Assembly (NCBI RefSeq): GCF_019402665.1
Contig: NZ_VSST01000020.1
Coordinates: forward strand, 310,001-374,000
Reading direction: 5' to 3'
Source of the DNA: Bradyrhizobium canariense
GTDB taxonomy: Bacteria > Pseudomonadota > Alphaproteobacteria > Rhizobiales > Xanthobacteraceae
Length of the DNA stretch: 64,000 bases
The first letter of the stretch is position 1. The number at the start of each line of letters is the position of its first letter. The position numbers and the translations under genes were made by a program. Shown here piece by piece: positions 37,672-46,445 of the stretch. The notes beneath the pieces were generated by a model. That model made no database searches. It saw only the letters and a program-made list of their open reading frames with translations, and had not been told where the DNA came from.

Positions 37672-37772
37672 GTCATGCCCCGCGAAGGCGGGGCATCCAG
37701 TGCGCCGAGGCTTCTCGGTTCAAGCACTACGGTCTCTGGAATACTGGATCGTCCGCCTTCGCGGACGATGAC
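37672..37772. repeat. Palindromic repeat of the GTCAT/ATGAC-ended family, copy 2
   Basis: Same orientation and layout as 36178-36280: GTCATGCCCCGCGAAGGCGGGGCATCCAGT at the left and ATACTGGATCGTCCGC...GCGGACGATGAC at the right. The middle differs. Sits between the SnoaL-like gene and the hydrolase gene. Confidence 0.8.
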
Positions 37773-37788
37773 ACTGAGCACGATATCT

Positions 37789-38613
37789 TCACCCGATCTC
37801 GGCCACCGCGGCAAGAATGCGGGCGATGTCCTGCGGGCGCGAGAGGCGGTGATCGCCGTCCTGGATCATGGTCAGCACGACATCGTCGGCGGGCAGGCGA
37901 TGAGTCAGCGCGAACGCGTGCTGCCAGGGCACGTCGGGATCCTGCGCTCCTTGCAGGATGCGGACGGGACAGCCGAGATCGATGGCGCTGCCGAGCACGA
38001 GATGGTTGCGCCCCTCCTCGATCAGATTCCGCGTGATCGGATAGGGCGAGCCGTCGCCATAATCCGATGGTCTCAGCCAGACGCCTTTGGTCTCGATCTC
38101 CTTCTTCACCGCGGCCGAAAAATTCTTCCACATCAGCTCCTCGGTGAAATCGGGCGCCGGCGCGATCAGCACCAGGCCCGCCAGCGAGGCTTTGGCTTGC
38201 TGTGTCTCTTGCCGCTTTTTGATTTCGCGCGCGAGCAACAGCGCCATCCAGCCGCCCATGGACGAGCCGATCAGGACTTGCGGGCCGGCGCAGAACCGCT
38301 CGAACACCGCGACGCTTTCCTCGAGCCAGCGCCCGATGGTTCCGTCGGCGAAATCGCCACCGGATTCGCCGTGGCCGGAATAATCGAACCGGACCAATGC
38401 ACGGCCGTGATCCCGGGCCCATTCGTCCAGCGCCACGGCCTTGCTGCCCCGCATGTCCGATTTGAACCCGCCGAGCCAGACCAGCCCCGGTCCTTGAGCA
38501 GATTCTTGACCAGATTCTTGCGCCGCGCGGCGGCGCACTGCGATCCGGCGTGCGGACGGGCCCTCGCCCACATCGATGAAGTCGAGCACGGCATCGGGAA
38601 TTGCAGGGGTCAT
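37789..38613 (-). CDS. Alpha/beta hydrolase
   Basis: 274 residues. Nucleophile elbow GSSMGG (Ser118), an oxyanion loop near LGGFKSDMRGSKA, acid Asp in QGAQDPDVPW and His in DGDHRLS. Resembles ABHD10/thioesterase-type hydrolases. Residues ~32-41 (AQESGQESAQ) come from a short tandem DNA repeat near 38497-38522. Substrate unknown. Confidence 0.87.
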   Translation of the reverse strand: MTPAIPDAVLDFIDVGEGPSARRIAVRRRAAQESGQESAQGPGLVWLGGFKSDMRGSKAVALDEWARDHGRALVRFDYSGHGESGGDFADGTIGRWLEESVAVFERFCAGPQVLIGSSMGGWMALLLAREIKKRQETQQAKASLAGLVLIAPAPDFTEELMWKNFSAAVKKEIETKGVWLRPSDYGDGSPYPITRNLIEEGRNHLVLGSAIDLGCPVRILQGAQDPDVPWQHAFALTHRLPADDVVLTMIQDGDHRLSRPQDIARILAAVAEIG

Positions 38614-38645
38614 GGAACGTTTACTCTGGCTGTGCAGTTTGAGCT

Positions 38646-38675
38646 GTCCGGACGCGCTCCGCAGCGCAGCCGGAC
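38646..38675. repeat. Short hairpin upstream of infC
   Basis: Outer stem GTCCGG/CCGGAC and inner stem GCGCT-CCGC-AGCGC. Lies in the 249-base gap between the hydrolase gene and infC. Could be a leader structure or dispersed palindrome; no T-tract. Confidence 0.45.
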
Positions 38676-38862
38676 GTCGGCATTTGCCCTTTGGGACGCT
38701 TGCGGAACGGAAGCAAGGTGTCTATGTCCCTCTGCGTGCCCCGCCGTGGCCAAAATGCCTCGCATTTGAGGCTTTTTCGACCGCCGCACGAGCGATTGCT
38801 TGCCGGCAACCGTATCTTCCTGCAAAATAGCCGCCTCTTTTCATAACTTTGGAGAACCACCC

Positions 38863-39402
38863 ATTCGCCGTCCCAATAAAGCCCCGCCCACTGCCGCCAA
38901 AGACGGGCCGCGCATCAATGACGACATTCGCAATGCGCAGATCCAGCTGATCGATCAGACCGGTGACAACAAGGGCACCATCGAGACCGTCGCGGCTATC
39001 CGCCTGGCCCAGGAAGCCGGCATGGATTTGGTCGAGATCTCGCCGAACGTCAGCCCTCCCGTCTGCAAGATCATGGACTACGGGAAGTATAAGTATTCCG
39101 CGCAGAAAAAAGCCGCCGAAGCCCGCAAGCGGCAGAAGATCGTCGAGATCAAGGAGATCAAGCTCCGCCCGATGATCGACGACCACGATTACGAAGTGAA
39201 GATGCGCGCCATGCAGCGGTTCTTCGAAGAAGGCGACAAGGTCAAGATCACCCTGCGCTATCGCGGCCGCGAAATGGCGCACCAGGAGATCGGCACCAAG
39301 CTGCTCGACAAGATCAAGACCGACGTCGCCGAGCTCGCCAAGGTGGAGCAGGACGCGCGGTTCGAGGGCCGTCAGGTCGTCATGGTGCTGGCGCCGCGCT
39401 GA
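38863..39402 (+). CDS. infC: Translation initiation factor IF-3, AUU start
   Basis: 179 residues. N domain [18 protein letters not shown], linker rich in Lys ([16 protein letters not shown]), C domain [35 protein letters not shown]. Start assigned to ATT at 38863, eight bases after GGAG (38851-38854), giving the N terminus (M)RRPNKAPP; no ATG/GTG fits and the AUU start of infC is well known as the basis of IF-3 autoregulation. A terminator follows, so rpmI-rplT are transcribed separately or by readthrough. Confidence 0.95.
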   Translation: MRRPNKAPPTAAKDGPRINDDIRNAQIQLIDQTGDNKGTIETVAAIRLAQEAGMDLVEISPNVSPPVCKIMDYGKYKYSAQKKAAEARKRQKIVEIKEIKLRPMIDDHDYEVKMRAMQRFFEEGDKVKITLRYRGREMAHQEIGTKLLDKIKTDVAELAKVEQDARFEGRQVVMVLAPR

Positions 39403-39428
39403 CGCGAGTTGTTCAGGATTGAGAGTTC

Positions 39429-39466
39429 AACGGCCCGTCCGGCTTTCCGGCGGGCCGTTTTGTTTT
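39429..39466 (+). terminator. Intrinsic terminator after infC
   Basis: AACGGCCCG(T)CCGG, loop CTTT, CCGGCGGGCCGTT then TTGTTTT. 13-bp stem with a bulged T. Confidence 0.88.
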
Positions 39467-39492
39467 GGCTGAGGTGCAAGCTGCGCGCGCCG

Positions 39493-39574
39493 GGTGAGGG
39501 CTCTCTCCTCTTGGGGGTCCTCGCCTGCGGAGACACCCTCTCCCCAACCCTCCGCCGCAGGCGGGGAGGGAGCG
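39493..39574. repeat. Intergenic palindromic repeat (G/C-rich family)
   Basis: GGTGAGGGCTCTCTCC...ACCCTCTCCCCAACCCTCCGCCGCAGGCGGGGAGGGAG; the right part is a CTCCGC/GCGGAG-type hairpin (CCTCCGCCGCAGGCGGGGAGG). Related to the repeats at 33151 and 52211. Confidence 0.65.
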
Positions 39575-39591
39575 CATCGAATGCTTGGCGA

Positions 39592-39996
39592 CTAACTCCT
39601 CGTCGCCTGCCAGGTGCCGCTGCACTGATCGCCGGAGATGATACCCCTCCACGAACCGGCGCCGTTCACGCCGGCAAGCCGACCGCCGCCGCTGGCATGG
39701 GACGCCCCGACCGAGACCTGGACCGCGACGGTACCGCTGCGATTGACCTTGCCGGAGACCCGGCCACCGCCGGCGGACGACACCCGGCTGCCGGCGACGG
39801 TGAAGGGAACGCTGTAGCCGGAGCTGCAATTGCCGCGGGTGGTGGCGAAGGTGACGTTCCAGACTCCGTCATAGCCGCGGATGCGCGCATCGGCAGTCGA
39901 GGGAAACGCAGCCATGGCGAGCACGGCCAACAGCGCCAGGCGGCGCGGACGAGCGAAATCAGTCAAAGACGGAAGCGATCGGGAAAAATGGGGCAT
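39592..39996 (-). CDS. Small secreted protein, unknown
   Basis: 134 residues. Signal peptide (RRLALLAVLAMAAFPSTADA) then a mature part beginning RIRGYDGVWNVTFATTRGNC. Gly/Ser/Thr-rich with three Cys and a closing CSGTWQATRS. Resembles small secreted hypothetical proteins of Bradyrhizobium; no function assigned. ATG 39996 (MPHFSRSLPS) is chosen so the signal starts near the N terminus; an upstream ATG at 40086 adds 30 unlikely residues. Confidence 0.72.
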   Translation of the reverse strand: MPHFSRSLPSLTDFARPRRLALLAVLAMAAFPSTADARIRGYDGVWNVTFATTRGNCSSGYSVPFTVAGSRVSSAGGGRVSGKVNRSGTVAVQVSVGASHASGGGRLAGVNGAGSWRGIISGDQCSGTWQATRS

Positions 39997-40266
39997 TCTG
40001 GTCCTGCTCCGGGCGACACGGCCCGGACATGAAGATAGCAATTCCGGATAGTCGGCGGCTAGGTTCCGCCGGTTCATCGTTGCCAATTCGCCCGTCCTCT
40101 GTCATAAGCCCAGCCTTCATTGCCCGGCTGATTAAGGGCTGCCGTGGCGGTGTCCGTGCGGGTTTCGCGCTTGTTCGTAAAACCTGAGCACAATCAACGC
40201 TCTAACGAGCATTTTGACGGCCAGCCGCCTTTGCGGGCGGATTTCTATGGCCATTAGGAGAGCCAA

Positions 40267-40467
40267 ATGCCCAAGCTGAAGACCAAATCGGGCGCTAAAA
40301 AGCGCTTCAAGGTGACTGCCACCGGCAAAGTGATGTTCGCGCATCGTAGCAAGCGTCACGGCATGATCAAGCGGACGAAGAAGCAGATCCGGCAGCTGCG
40401 CGGCACCGCCGTGCTGTTCAAGACCGACGGCGACAACGTCAAGAAGTACTTCTTGCCGAACGCCTGA
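40267..40467 (+). CDS. rpmI: 50S ribosomal protein L35
   Basis: 66 residues, basic. [21 protein letters not shown] is the conserved L35 N terminus; [21 protein letters not shown] follows. AGGAGAG at 40257-40263 serves as ribosome site. Followed by rplT after 80 bases. Confidence 0.98.
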   Translation: MPKLKTKSGAKKRFKVTATGKVMFAHRSKRHGMIKRTKKQIRQLRGTAVLFKTDGDNVKKYFLPNA

Positions 40468-40547
40468 TCGCGTCCACGATCATTGCCACCCGCGCCGCAG
40501 CTTTCGCGGCGATCCGAACATCAAGTCACTTCTGAAGGATATTTGTC

Positions 40548-40907
40548 ATGGCTCGCGTCAAACGCGGTGTGACCGCCCACGCCAAGCACAAGAAAGTCTA
40601 CAAGGCCGCCAAGGGTTTCCGCGGCCGCCGCAAGAACACGATCCGCACCGCCAAGCCGGCGGTCGAGAAGGCTCTCGTGTATGCCTTCCGTGATCGCAAG
40701 CGCAAGAAGCGGACGTTCCGCGCGCTCTGGATCCAGCGCATCAACGCCGCCGTGCGTCCGTTCGGCCTGACCTACAGCCGCTTTATCGACGGCATGGCCA
40801 AGTCCGGGATCACCGTGGACCGCAAGGTGCTGTCGGATCTCGCGATCAACGAGCCCGCGTCGTTCCAGGCGATCGCCGAGAAGGCCAAGGCCGCTCTGGC
40901 GGCCTGA
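40548..40907 (+). CDS. rplT: 50S ribosomal protein L20
   Basis: 119 residues. [33 protein letters not shown] is the typical L20 start; the C domain ([27 protein letters not shown]) is intact. L20 binds 23S rRNA early in assembly and often represses the operon. GAAGGA precedes the start. Confidence 0.98.
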   Translation: MARVKRGVTAHAKHKKVYKAAKGFRGRRKNTIRTAKPAVEKALVYAFRDRKRKKRTFRALWIQRINAAVRPFGLTYSRFIDGMAKSGITVDRKVLSDLAINEPASFQAIAEKAKAALAA

Positions 40908-40910
40908 AGC

Positions 40911-41321
40911 CTAACGGCCGGCTCCGCCGGCCTTCAGCGCGCGTTGCGAGTAGCGCTGGGCGATCTCCGCCCGGCAGAATGCCGTGAACGACAGATACAT
41001 GGTGCCGGATTTAGTCCGGTACTTCCGGTCGCAGACGCGCATCTCGCGTTGGTAAGCTTGTTTCCGCGCACTGTTGAGGCTGGGCATGAAGTCCGCCTCG
41101 CATTTCTTCTCGACGGCGGCGCCGAGCTGGACATCGCCGCTCGCGGTCAATTGGCAATCCTGAAACACTTTCATCGCGCTTTCGCAGCCCTTCTGGGCAC
41201 CGATGGTGTCGACGACCTCGTCCAGCGTCATGGATTTCTCCATGCAGACCATGGCGCGCGCCGGGGTGCTCGTGACAGAGAGAACGACGGCGAGAGCAGC
41301 CAGACCGGATCTTGAGAGCAT
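40911..41321 (-). CDS. Small secreted Cys-rich protein, unknown
   Basis: 136 residues. Signal peptide ([22 protein letters not shown]), mature part with six Cys (VCMEKS, GCESA, DCQLT, KCEAD, VCDRK, FCRAE) suggesting disulfides. Convergent with rplT, three bases between stop codons. No family recognised. ATG 41321. Confidence 0.75.
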   Translation of the reverse strand: MLSRSGLAALAVVLSVTSTPARAMVCMEKSMTLDEVVDTIGAQKGCESAMKVFQDCQLTASGDVQLGAAVEKKCEADFMPSLNSARKQAYQREMRVCDRKYRTKSGTMYLSFTAFCRAEIAQRYSQRALKAGGAGR

Positions 41322-41471
41322 CGCGAAAGTCTCCTCATATCCTCCTTGGTGCCAGCCTCCCGCGCGAGGTTCAACCCAGCCGCTCGTCAGCCCGAATCAC
41401 CGGCTTTTCGCTTGACGTTACGGCCTTCGGGCGGCGACAACCCAGCCGAATTTGGCAGCAGGGATTTGACC

Positions 41472-42554
41472 GTGTCCGACCTCGCAATGCTCGAAACATC
41501 CATCCTCGACCAGATCGCCGCCTCCGGCGACGAGGCCGCCCTCGAAGCGGTGCGCGTCGCAGCCCTCGGCAAGAAGGGTTCGATCTCGGCACTGCTTGCC
41601 ACGCTCGGAAAAATGTCGCCGGACGAACGCAAGACCCAAGGTGCTGCGATCAACCAGGCCAAGGACAAGGTCACCGAGGCACTCGCCGCGCGGCGCGACG
41701 TCTTGAAATCGGCGGCGCTCGACGCGCGGCTTGCGTCGGAAACCATCGACGTCACCCTGCCGCTGCGCGATGCGCCGGCTGAAGCCGGCCGCATCCATCC
41801 GCTGAGCCAGGTCTGGGACGAGCTGACCACGATCTTCGCCGATATGGGATTCTCGGTCGCCGAAGGCCCGGATATCGAAACCGACGACTACAACTTCACC
41901 AAGCTGAATTTTCCGGAAGGCCATCCCGCGCGCGAGATGCACGACACCTTCTTCTTCCATCCGAAGGAGGACGGCTCCCGCATGCTGTTGCGAACCCACA
42001 CCTCGCCAGTGCAGGTGCGCACCATGCTGAGCCAGAAGCCGCCGATCCGCGTGATCTGCCCGGGCCGCACCTATCGCATCGATTCGGATGCGACGCACAC
42101 GCCGCAATTCCACCAGGTCGAAGGCCTCGTCATCGACAAGCACTCGCATCTCGGCCACCTCAAATGGATCCTGCACGAGTTCTGCAAGGCGTTCTTCGAG
42201 GTCGACCATATCAACATGCGTTTCCGGCCCTCGTTCTTCCCGTTCACCGAGCCGTCGCTGGAAGTCGACATCCAGTGCCGCCGCGACAAGGGCGAGATCC
42301 GCTTCGGCGAGGGCGAGGACTGGCTCGAGATTCTCGGCTGCGGCATGGTGCATCCGAACGTGCTGCGCGCCTGCGGCATCGATCCCGACGAGTACCAGGG
42401 CTTCGCCTGGGGCATGGGCATCGACCGCATCGCCATGTTGAAATACGGCATCGCCGATTTGCGCCAGCTGTTCGACAGCGACGTCCGCTGGCTCTCCCAT
42501 TACGGCTTCATGCCGCTCGAAGTGCCGACGCTGGCGGGAGGGCTGAGCTCGTGA
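41472..42554 (+). CDS. pheS: Phenylalanyl-tRNA synthetase alpha subunit
   Basis: 360 residues. Coiled-coil N terminus, then class II catalytic core: motif 1 ([19 protein letters not shown]), motif 2 ([16 protein letters not shown]), and [16 protein letters not shown]; motif 3 near [20 protein letters not shown] start at 41472 gives the usual length. Separated from pheT by a 553-base insert carrying a DUF559 gene. Confidence 0.96.
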   Translation: MSDLAMLETSILDQIAASGDEAALEAVRVAALGKKGSISALLATLGKMSPDERKTQGAAINQAKDKVTEALAARRDVLKSAALDARLASETIDVTLPLRDAPAEAGRIHPLSQVWDELTTIFADMGFSVAEGPDIETDDYNFTKLNFPEGHPAREMHDTFFFHPKEDGSRMLLRTHTSPVQVRTMLSQKPPIRVICPGRTYRIDSDATHTPQFHQVEGLVIDKHSHLGHLKWILHEFCKAFFEVDHINMRFRPSFFPFTEPSLEVDIQCRRDKGEIRFGEGEDWLEILGCGMVHPNVLRACGIDPDEYQGFAWGMGIDRIAMLKYGIADLRQLFDSDVRWLSHYGFMPLEVPTLAGGLSS

Positions 42555-42592
42555 TGGGCTTGCCCGGACACGCGTACGCAAAGACTCTCTCC

Positions 42593-42640
42593 GTTCCCTC
42601 CCCCCTTGTGGGGGAGGGTCAGGGAGGGGGGTAGCCGCGG
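42593..42640. repeat. Left inverted repeat flanking the DUF559 gene
   Basis: 48 bases from GTTCCCTCC to GCCGCGG. Its reverse complement recurs at 43003-43051 with a single one-base indel. Each arm is itself partly palindromic (CCTCCCCC...GGGGGAGGG). Confidence 0.9.
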
Positions 42641-43111
42641 ATGCCGCACGCAGTTGTAAGCCAGCGTCAGCGCGGCCGGGCGAAGCAGCTTCGCCAAGCG
42701 ATGACGCGCGCCGAAACACTGCTGTGGCGGTATTTGAAGGCTAACCGGATGGATGGTGTCGGCATCCGACGCCAGACGCCGATCGGAAACTACATCGCCG
42801 ATTTCGTTTGTTTCTCATCAAAACTCATCATCGAGGTCGATGGGGAATCTCACGATTCCGAAGAGCGCCAAAAGGCGGATCAACAGCGCGATGCGTTCTT
42901 TGCTGCCGAGGGTTTTCAGGTTCTGCGCTTCACCAACGAGCAGGTGATGACAAATCTGGAGGGCGTTGTTGAGGCAATCCGCCAGGCGGCATCCGCCGGA
43001 GCCCGCGGCTTACCCCCCTCCCTGACCCTCCCCCACAAGGGGGGAGGGAACATTGACACCGACAAAAGCAACTCAGTGAACACCGACAAGAGCCGAGGCA
43101 CACAGCCATGA
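42641..43111 (+). CDS. DUF559 endonuclease-like protein
   Basis: 156 residues. DUF559, related to Vsr-type and PD-(D/E)XK nucleases: [20 protein letters not shown]...[33 protein letters not shown], with D and E-x-D as likely metal ligands. The frame starts at the inner edge of the left inverted repeat and reads through the right one ([15 protein letters not shown]), ending with an ATGA overlap with pheT. No partner methyltransferase is near. Function unknown; it probably belongs to a repeat-bounded mobile unit. Confidence 0.88.
   Translation: MPHAVVSQRQRGRAKQLRQAMTRAETLLWRYLKANRMDGVGIRRQTPIGNYIADFVCFSSKLIIEVDGESHDSEERQKADQQRDAFFAAEGFQVLRFTNEQVMTNLEGVVEAIRQAASAGARGLPPSLTLPHKGGGNIDTDKSNSVNTDKSRGTQP
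43003..43051. repeat. Right inverted repeat flanking the DUF559 gene
   Basis: 49 bases; the reverse complement equals 42593-42640 except for one extra A. It is translated as the tail of the DUF559 protein. No clear target-site duplication flanks the pair. Confidence 0.9.
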
Positions 43112-45516
43112 AATTCACTCTCTCCTGGCTGAAGGAACATCTCGACACCGACGAGCCGCTGGACAAGCTGGCCGAGAAGCTCACCATGATCGGGCTCGAG
43201 GTCGAGAACATCGAGGACAAGGCGAAGGCGCTGAAGCCCTTCACCATCGCGAAGGTGATCTCCGCCGAGCAGCATCCGAATGCCGATCGGCTGCGCGTCT
43301 GCATGGTCGACACCGGCGACGGTGGCGCGCCGGTGCAGGTGGTGTGCGGCGCGCCGAATGCGCGGACGGGTCTTGTCAGCGTGTTTTCGCCGCCCGGCAC
43401 CTACATTCCCGGCAAGGACATCACCCTCGGGGTCGGCACCATCCGCGGCGTCGAGAGCCGCGGCATGCTGTGCTCGGCGGCCGAATTGCAGATTTCCAAC
43501 GACCATGACGGCATCATGGAATTGCCCGCGGATGCGCCGATCGGCGCTGCTTACGCTGCATGGGCCGGCCTCGGCGATCCCGTGGTCGAGATCAATCTGA
43601 CACCGAACCGGCAGGACTGCACCGGCGTGCACGGCATCGCGCGCGATCTTGCCGCCGCCGACATGGGCAAGTTCAAGGACCCCACCATCAAGCCGATCAA
43701 GGGCGAATTTCCTTGCCCGGTGAAGGTCACGGTCGAGGACGCGACGTTGTGCCCGGGTTTTGCGCTGCGGCTGGTGCGCGGCGTGAAGAACGGGCCGTCG
43801 CCGGAGTGGCTGCAGAAGCGGCTGACCGCGATCGGGCTGCGTCCGATCAACGCGCTGGTCGACATCACCAACTTCATGACTTACGACCGCGCGCGGCCGC
43901 TGCACGTGTTCGACGCGAAGAAAGTGAAGGGCCATCTCGTGGTGCGCCGCGCCCGTGACGGCGAGACGCTGCTCGCGCTGGACGGCCGCACCTACAATCT
44001 CGATCCCAACGTCTGCGTGATCGCGGACGAGCACGGCGTCGAATCGCTCGCCGGCATCATGGGCGGCGAGGCCTCGGGCTGCGACGAGACCACCACGGAC
44101 GTGCTGATCGAATCGGCGCTGTGGAACGAGATCAACATCGCCCAGACCGGCCGCAAGCTCGGCATCAATTCGGACGCGCGCTACCGTTTCGAGCGCGGTG
44201 TCGATCCGGCTTTCATGGTGCCCGGGCTAGAGCTCGCGACCAAACTCGTGCTGGAGATGTGCGGCGGCACGCCGTCGGAGAACGTCGTCGTCGGCAAGAC
44301 CTTCGGCGACGACCGCGTGATCGATTTTCCGGTCAACGAGGTCAAGCGGCTGTCGGGCATCGAAGTGCCGATGCCGGAGATGAAGCGCATCCTGACCCAT
44401 CTCGGCTTCATGATGGCGGGCCCGGGTCCGGTCGTGAAGGTCGCCGTGCCGTCGTGGCGTACCGACGTGCACGGCAAAGCCGACATCGTCGAGGAAGTCG
44501 TCCGCATCCACGGCGTCGACAAGGTGCCGATGACGCCGTTCGAGCGCGGCGAGGACGCACGCAAACCCGTGCTGACCCCGCTCCAGCTCCGCACCCGCCG
44601 CGCCAGGCGCGCGCTGGCGAGCCGCGGCATCATCGAAGCGGTGACATGGTCCTTCATCACGAAATCCGCGGCCGAGTTGTTCGGCGGCGGCCAGCGCGAA
44701 CTCGAGGTCGCCAACCCGATCGCGTCGGATTTGTCCGACATGCGCCCGACCCTGTTGGCGGGCCTGATCGCGGCGGCGCAGGCCAATGCCGATCGCGGCT
44801 TTGGCGATGTCGCGCTGTTCGAAGTCGGGCAGGTGTTCAAGGGCGATCGCCCGCAGGATCAGTTCATGGCGGCAAGCGGCGTCCGCCGCGGCTTTGCGTC
44901 ATCGCAGGGTCTCGGACGGCACTGGTCGGGTTCGGCGCAGGCTGATTTGTTCGACGCCAAGGCCGATGCGCTCGCGGTGCTCGCCGCTGCCGGCGCGCCG
45001 ATGCAGGCGCTTCAGATCGTCGCGGGCGGCCCGTCCTGGCTGCATCCCGGGCGCTCCGGCACGATCCAGATCGGGCCGCAGAACGTGCTGGGTTATTTCG
45101 GCGAGATGCATCCGCGCGCGCTCGAAGCGCTCGGCGCCGGTGGCCCGCTGATGGTGTTCGAGGTGATCCTCGACCGCATCCCCGAGGCGAAGAAAAAGCC
45201 GACCCGTGCCAAGCCCGTGATCGAGCTATCGGCCTTCCAGCCCGTGTCGCGTGACTTCGCCTTCATCGTCGATCGCACCGTGAAGGGCGGCGACATCGTG
45301 CGCGCGGCTCAGAGCGTCGACAAGAAACTGATCACCGCCGTGAACGTGTTCGACGTCTACGAAGGCAAGGGCATCGACGACGGCAAGAAGTCGATCGCAA
45401 TCGCGGTGACGATCCAGCCGCGCGAAAAGACCCTGACCGACCAGGAGATCGAGGCCGTTGGCGCGAAGATCGTGGCGGAGGTGACGAAGAAGACCGGCGG
45501 CACTTTGAGAGCATGA
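43108..45516 (+). CDS. pheT: Phenylalanyl-tRNA synthetase beta subunit
   Basis: 802 residues. tRNA-binding OB fold (about 40-150), B3/4 editing domain, B5, inactive class II core, and C-terminal FDX anticodon-binding domain ([20 protein letters not shown]...[24 protein letters not shown]). N terminus [15 protein letters not shown] is standard. Start overlaps the DUF559 stop (ATGA), so its translation may be coupled to the inserted gene. Confidence 0.97.
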   Translation: MKFTLSWLKEHLDTDEPLDKLAEKLTMIGLEVENIEDKAKALKPFTIAKVISAEQHPNADRLRVCMVDTGDGGAPVQVVCGAPNARTGLVSVFSPPGTYIPGKDITLGVGTIRGVESRGMLCSAAELQISNDHDGIMELPADAPIGAAYAAWAGLGDPVVEINLTPNRQDCTGVHGIARDLAAADMGKFKDPTIKPIKGEFPCPVKVTVEDATLCPGFALRLVRGVKNGPSPEWLQKRLTAIGLRPINALVDITNFMTYDRARPLHVFDAKKVKGHLVVRRARDGETLLALDGRTYNLDPNVCVIADEHGVESLAGIMGGEASGCDETTTDVLIESALWNEINIAQTGRKLGINSDARYRFERGVDPAFMVPGLELATKLVLEMCGGTPSENVVVGKTFGDDRVIDFPVNEVKRLSGIEVPMPEMKRILTHLGFMMAGPGPVVKVAVPSWRTDVHGKADIVEEVVRIHGVDKVPMTPFERGEDARKPVLTPLQLRTRRARRALASRGIIEAVTWSFITKSAAELFGGGQRELEVANPIASDLSDMRPTLLAGLIAAAQANADRGFGDVALFEVGQVFKGDRPQDQFMAASGVRRGFASSQGLGRHWSGSAQADLFDAKADALAVLAAAGAPMQALQIVAGGPSWLHPGRSGTIQIGPQNVLGYFGEMHPRALEALGAGGPLMVFEVILDRIPEAKKKPTRAKPVIELSAFQPVSRDFAFIVDRTVKGGDIVRAAQSVDKKLITAVNVFDVYEGKGIDDGKKSIAIAVTIQPREKTLTDQEIEAVGAKIVAEVTKKTGGTLRA

Positions 45517-45539
45517 TCATGCTCGAGAAATCATAGAGC

Positions 45540-46310
45540 ATGAGTCTCACTGACTTTCTTCCGAAGGACGTCAGCCTCACCATTGCGATGGCGCTCTGCG
45601 CCGTCGCTTTCGTTTCGGGCACCGCGCGCGGCTTCTCCGGCTTCGGCTCGGCGCTGATCTTCATGCCGCTGGCGAGCAGCATCGCGGCGCCGCGTCTGGT
45701 TGCCGCGCTGCTCCTCGTGATCGATTTCGTCGCGGCCGCGCCGCTGCTGCCCGACGCCTGGCGCAAGGCCGACCGCAAGGCCACCGCCGTGATCGTGCTG
45801 GGCGCGCTGGTCGGCGTGCCCGTCGGCACCTATTTCCTCAGCGTGCTCGAACCCGTCACGACGCGATGGATCATCTCCTGCTTCGTCGCCGCGCTGTTGC
45901 TTCTGCTGCTGTCGGGCTGGCGCTATCGCGGCAAGGACCATGCCTGGCTCTCGGTCGGCATCGGCAGCCTCTCCGGCTTCTGCAGCGGCCTCGCCCAGAC
46001 CGGCGGCCCGCCGATCGTCGGCTACTGGCTCGGCCGTCCCATCGCCCCGATTGTCGCGCGCGCCAACATCTTGCTGTTTTTTGGCGCGTCGGATTTTTTC
46101 TCGATGGTCAGCTATGCGACGACCGGCCTGATCTCGCGCGAATCGCTCGTGCTCTCGCTGATCGTCGGTCCGGTCTATGCGATCGGCGTCGCCTTCGGTG
46201 CGTCGCTGTTCGGCCGTGCCAGCGAAAAGGTGTTTCGCGCGATTTGCTACGGGCTGATCGCGATCGCGGTGGTCGCGGGACTACCGCTGCTGGATGGGAT
46301 TTTGCGGTAA
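45540..46310 (+). CDS. TauE/SafE-family membrane exporter
   Basis: 256 residues, about eight hydrophobic segments. Typical N-terminal half SGTARGFSGFGSALIFMPLASSIAAPRLVAALLLVIDF and C-terminal half repeat (GSLSGFCSGLAQTGGPPIVGYWLGRPI). Family members move sulfite, sulfonates or similar anions; substrate unknown. 23 bases after pheT. Confidence 0.85.
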   Translation: MSLTDFLPKDVSLTIAMALCAVAFVSGTARGFSGFGSALIFMPLASSIAAPRLVAALLLVIDFVAAAPLLPDAWRKADRKATAVIVLGALVGVPVGTYFLSVLEPVTTRWIISCFVAALLLLLLSGWRYRGKDHAWLSVGIGSLSGFCSGLAQTGGPPIVGYWLGRPIAPIVARANILLFFGASDFFSMVSYATTGLISRESLVLSLIVGPVYAIGVAFGASLFGRASEKVFRAICYGLIAIAVVAGLPLLDGILR

Positions 46311-46316
46311 GCCATC

Positions 46317-46443
46317 CATTGTCGTCCTGGCGAAAGCCAGGACCCATTACCCCGGTCAGCTTTTATAACCCCAAATCTTCGCCAAACCACTTCCTGGGGT
46401 AATGGGTCCCGGATCTGCGCTGCGCTTGTCCAGGACGACGATG
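46317..46443. repeat. Palindromic repeat of the GTCGTCCTGG family, copy 1
   Basis: Starts CATTGTCGTCCTGGCGAAAGCCAGGACCCATTA and ends GGGTCCCGGATC...CCAGGACGACGATG; outer ends are inverted repeats, and GTAATGGGTCC mirrors GGACCCATTAC inside. Copy 2 at 49028. Lies between convergent TauE and amine oxidase genes. Confidence 0.8.
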
Positions 46444-46445
46444 AC

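Noticed and set aside
38800..38862. ATG start at 38800 for infC
   Set aside because: Adds 21 residues unlike any IF-3 and has no ribosome site, while GGAG precedes the ATT at a good distance.
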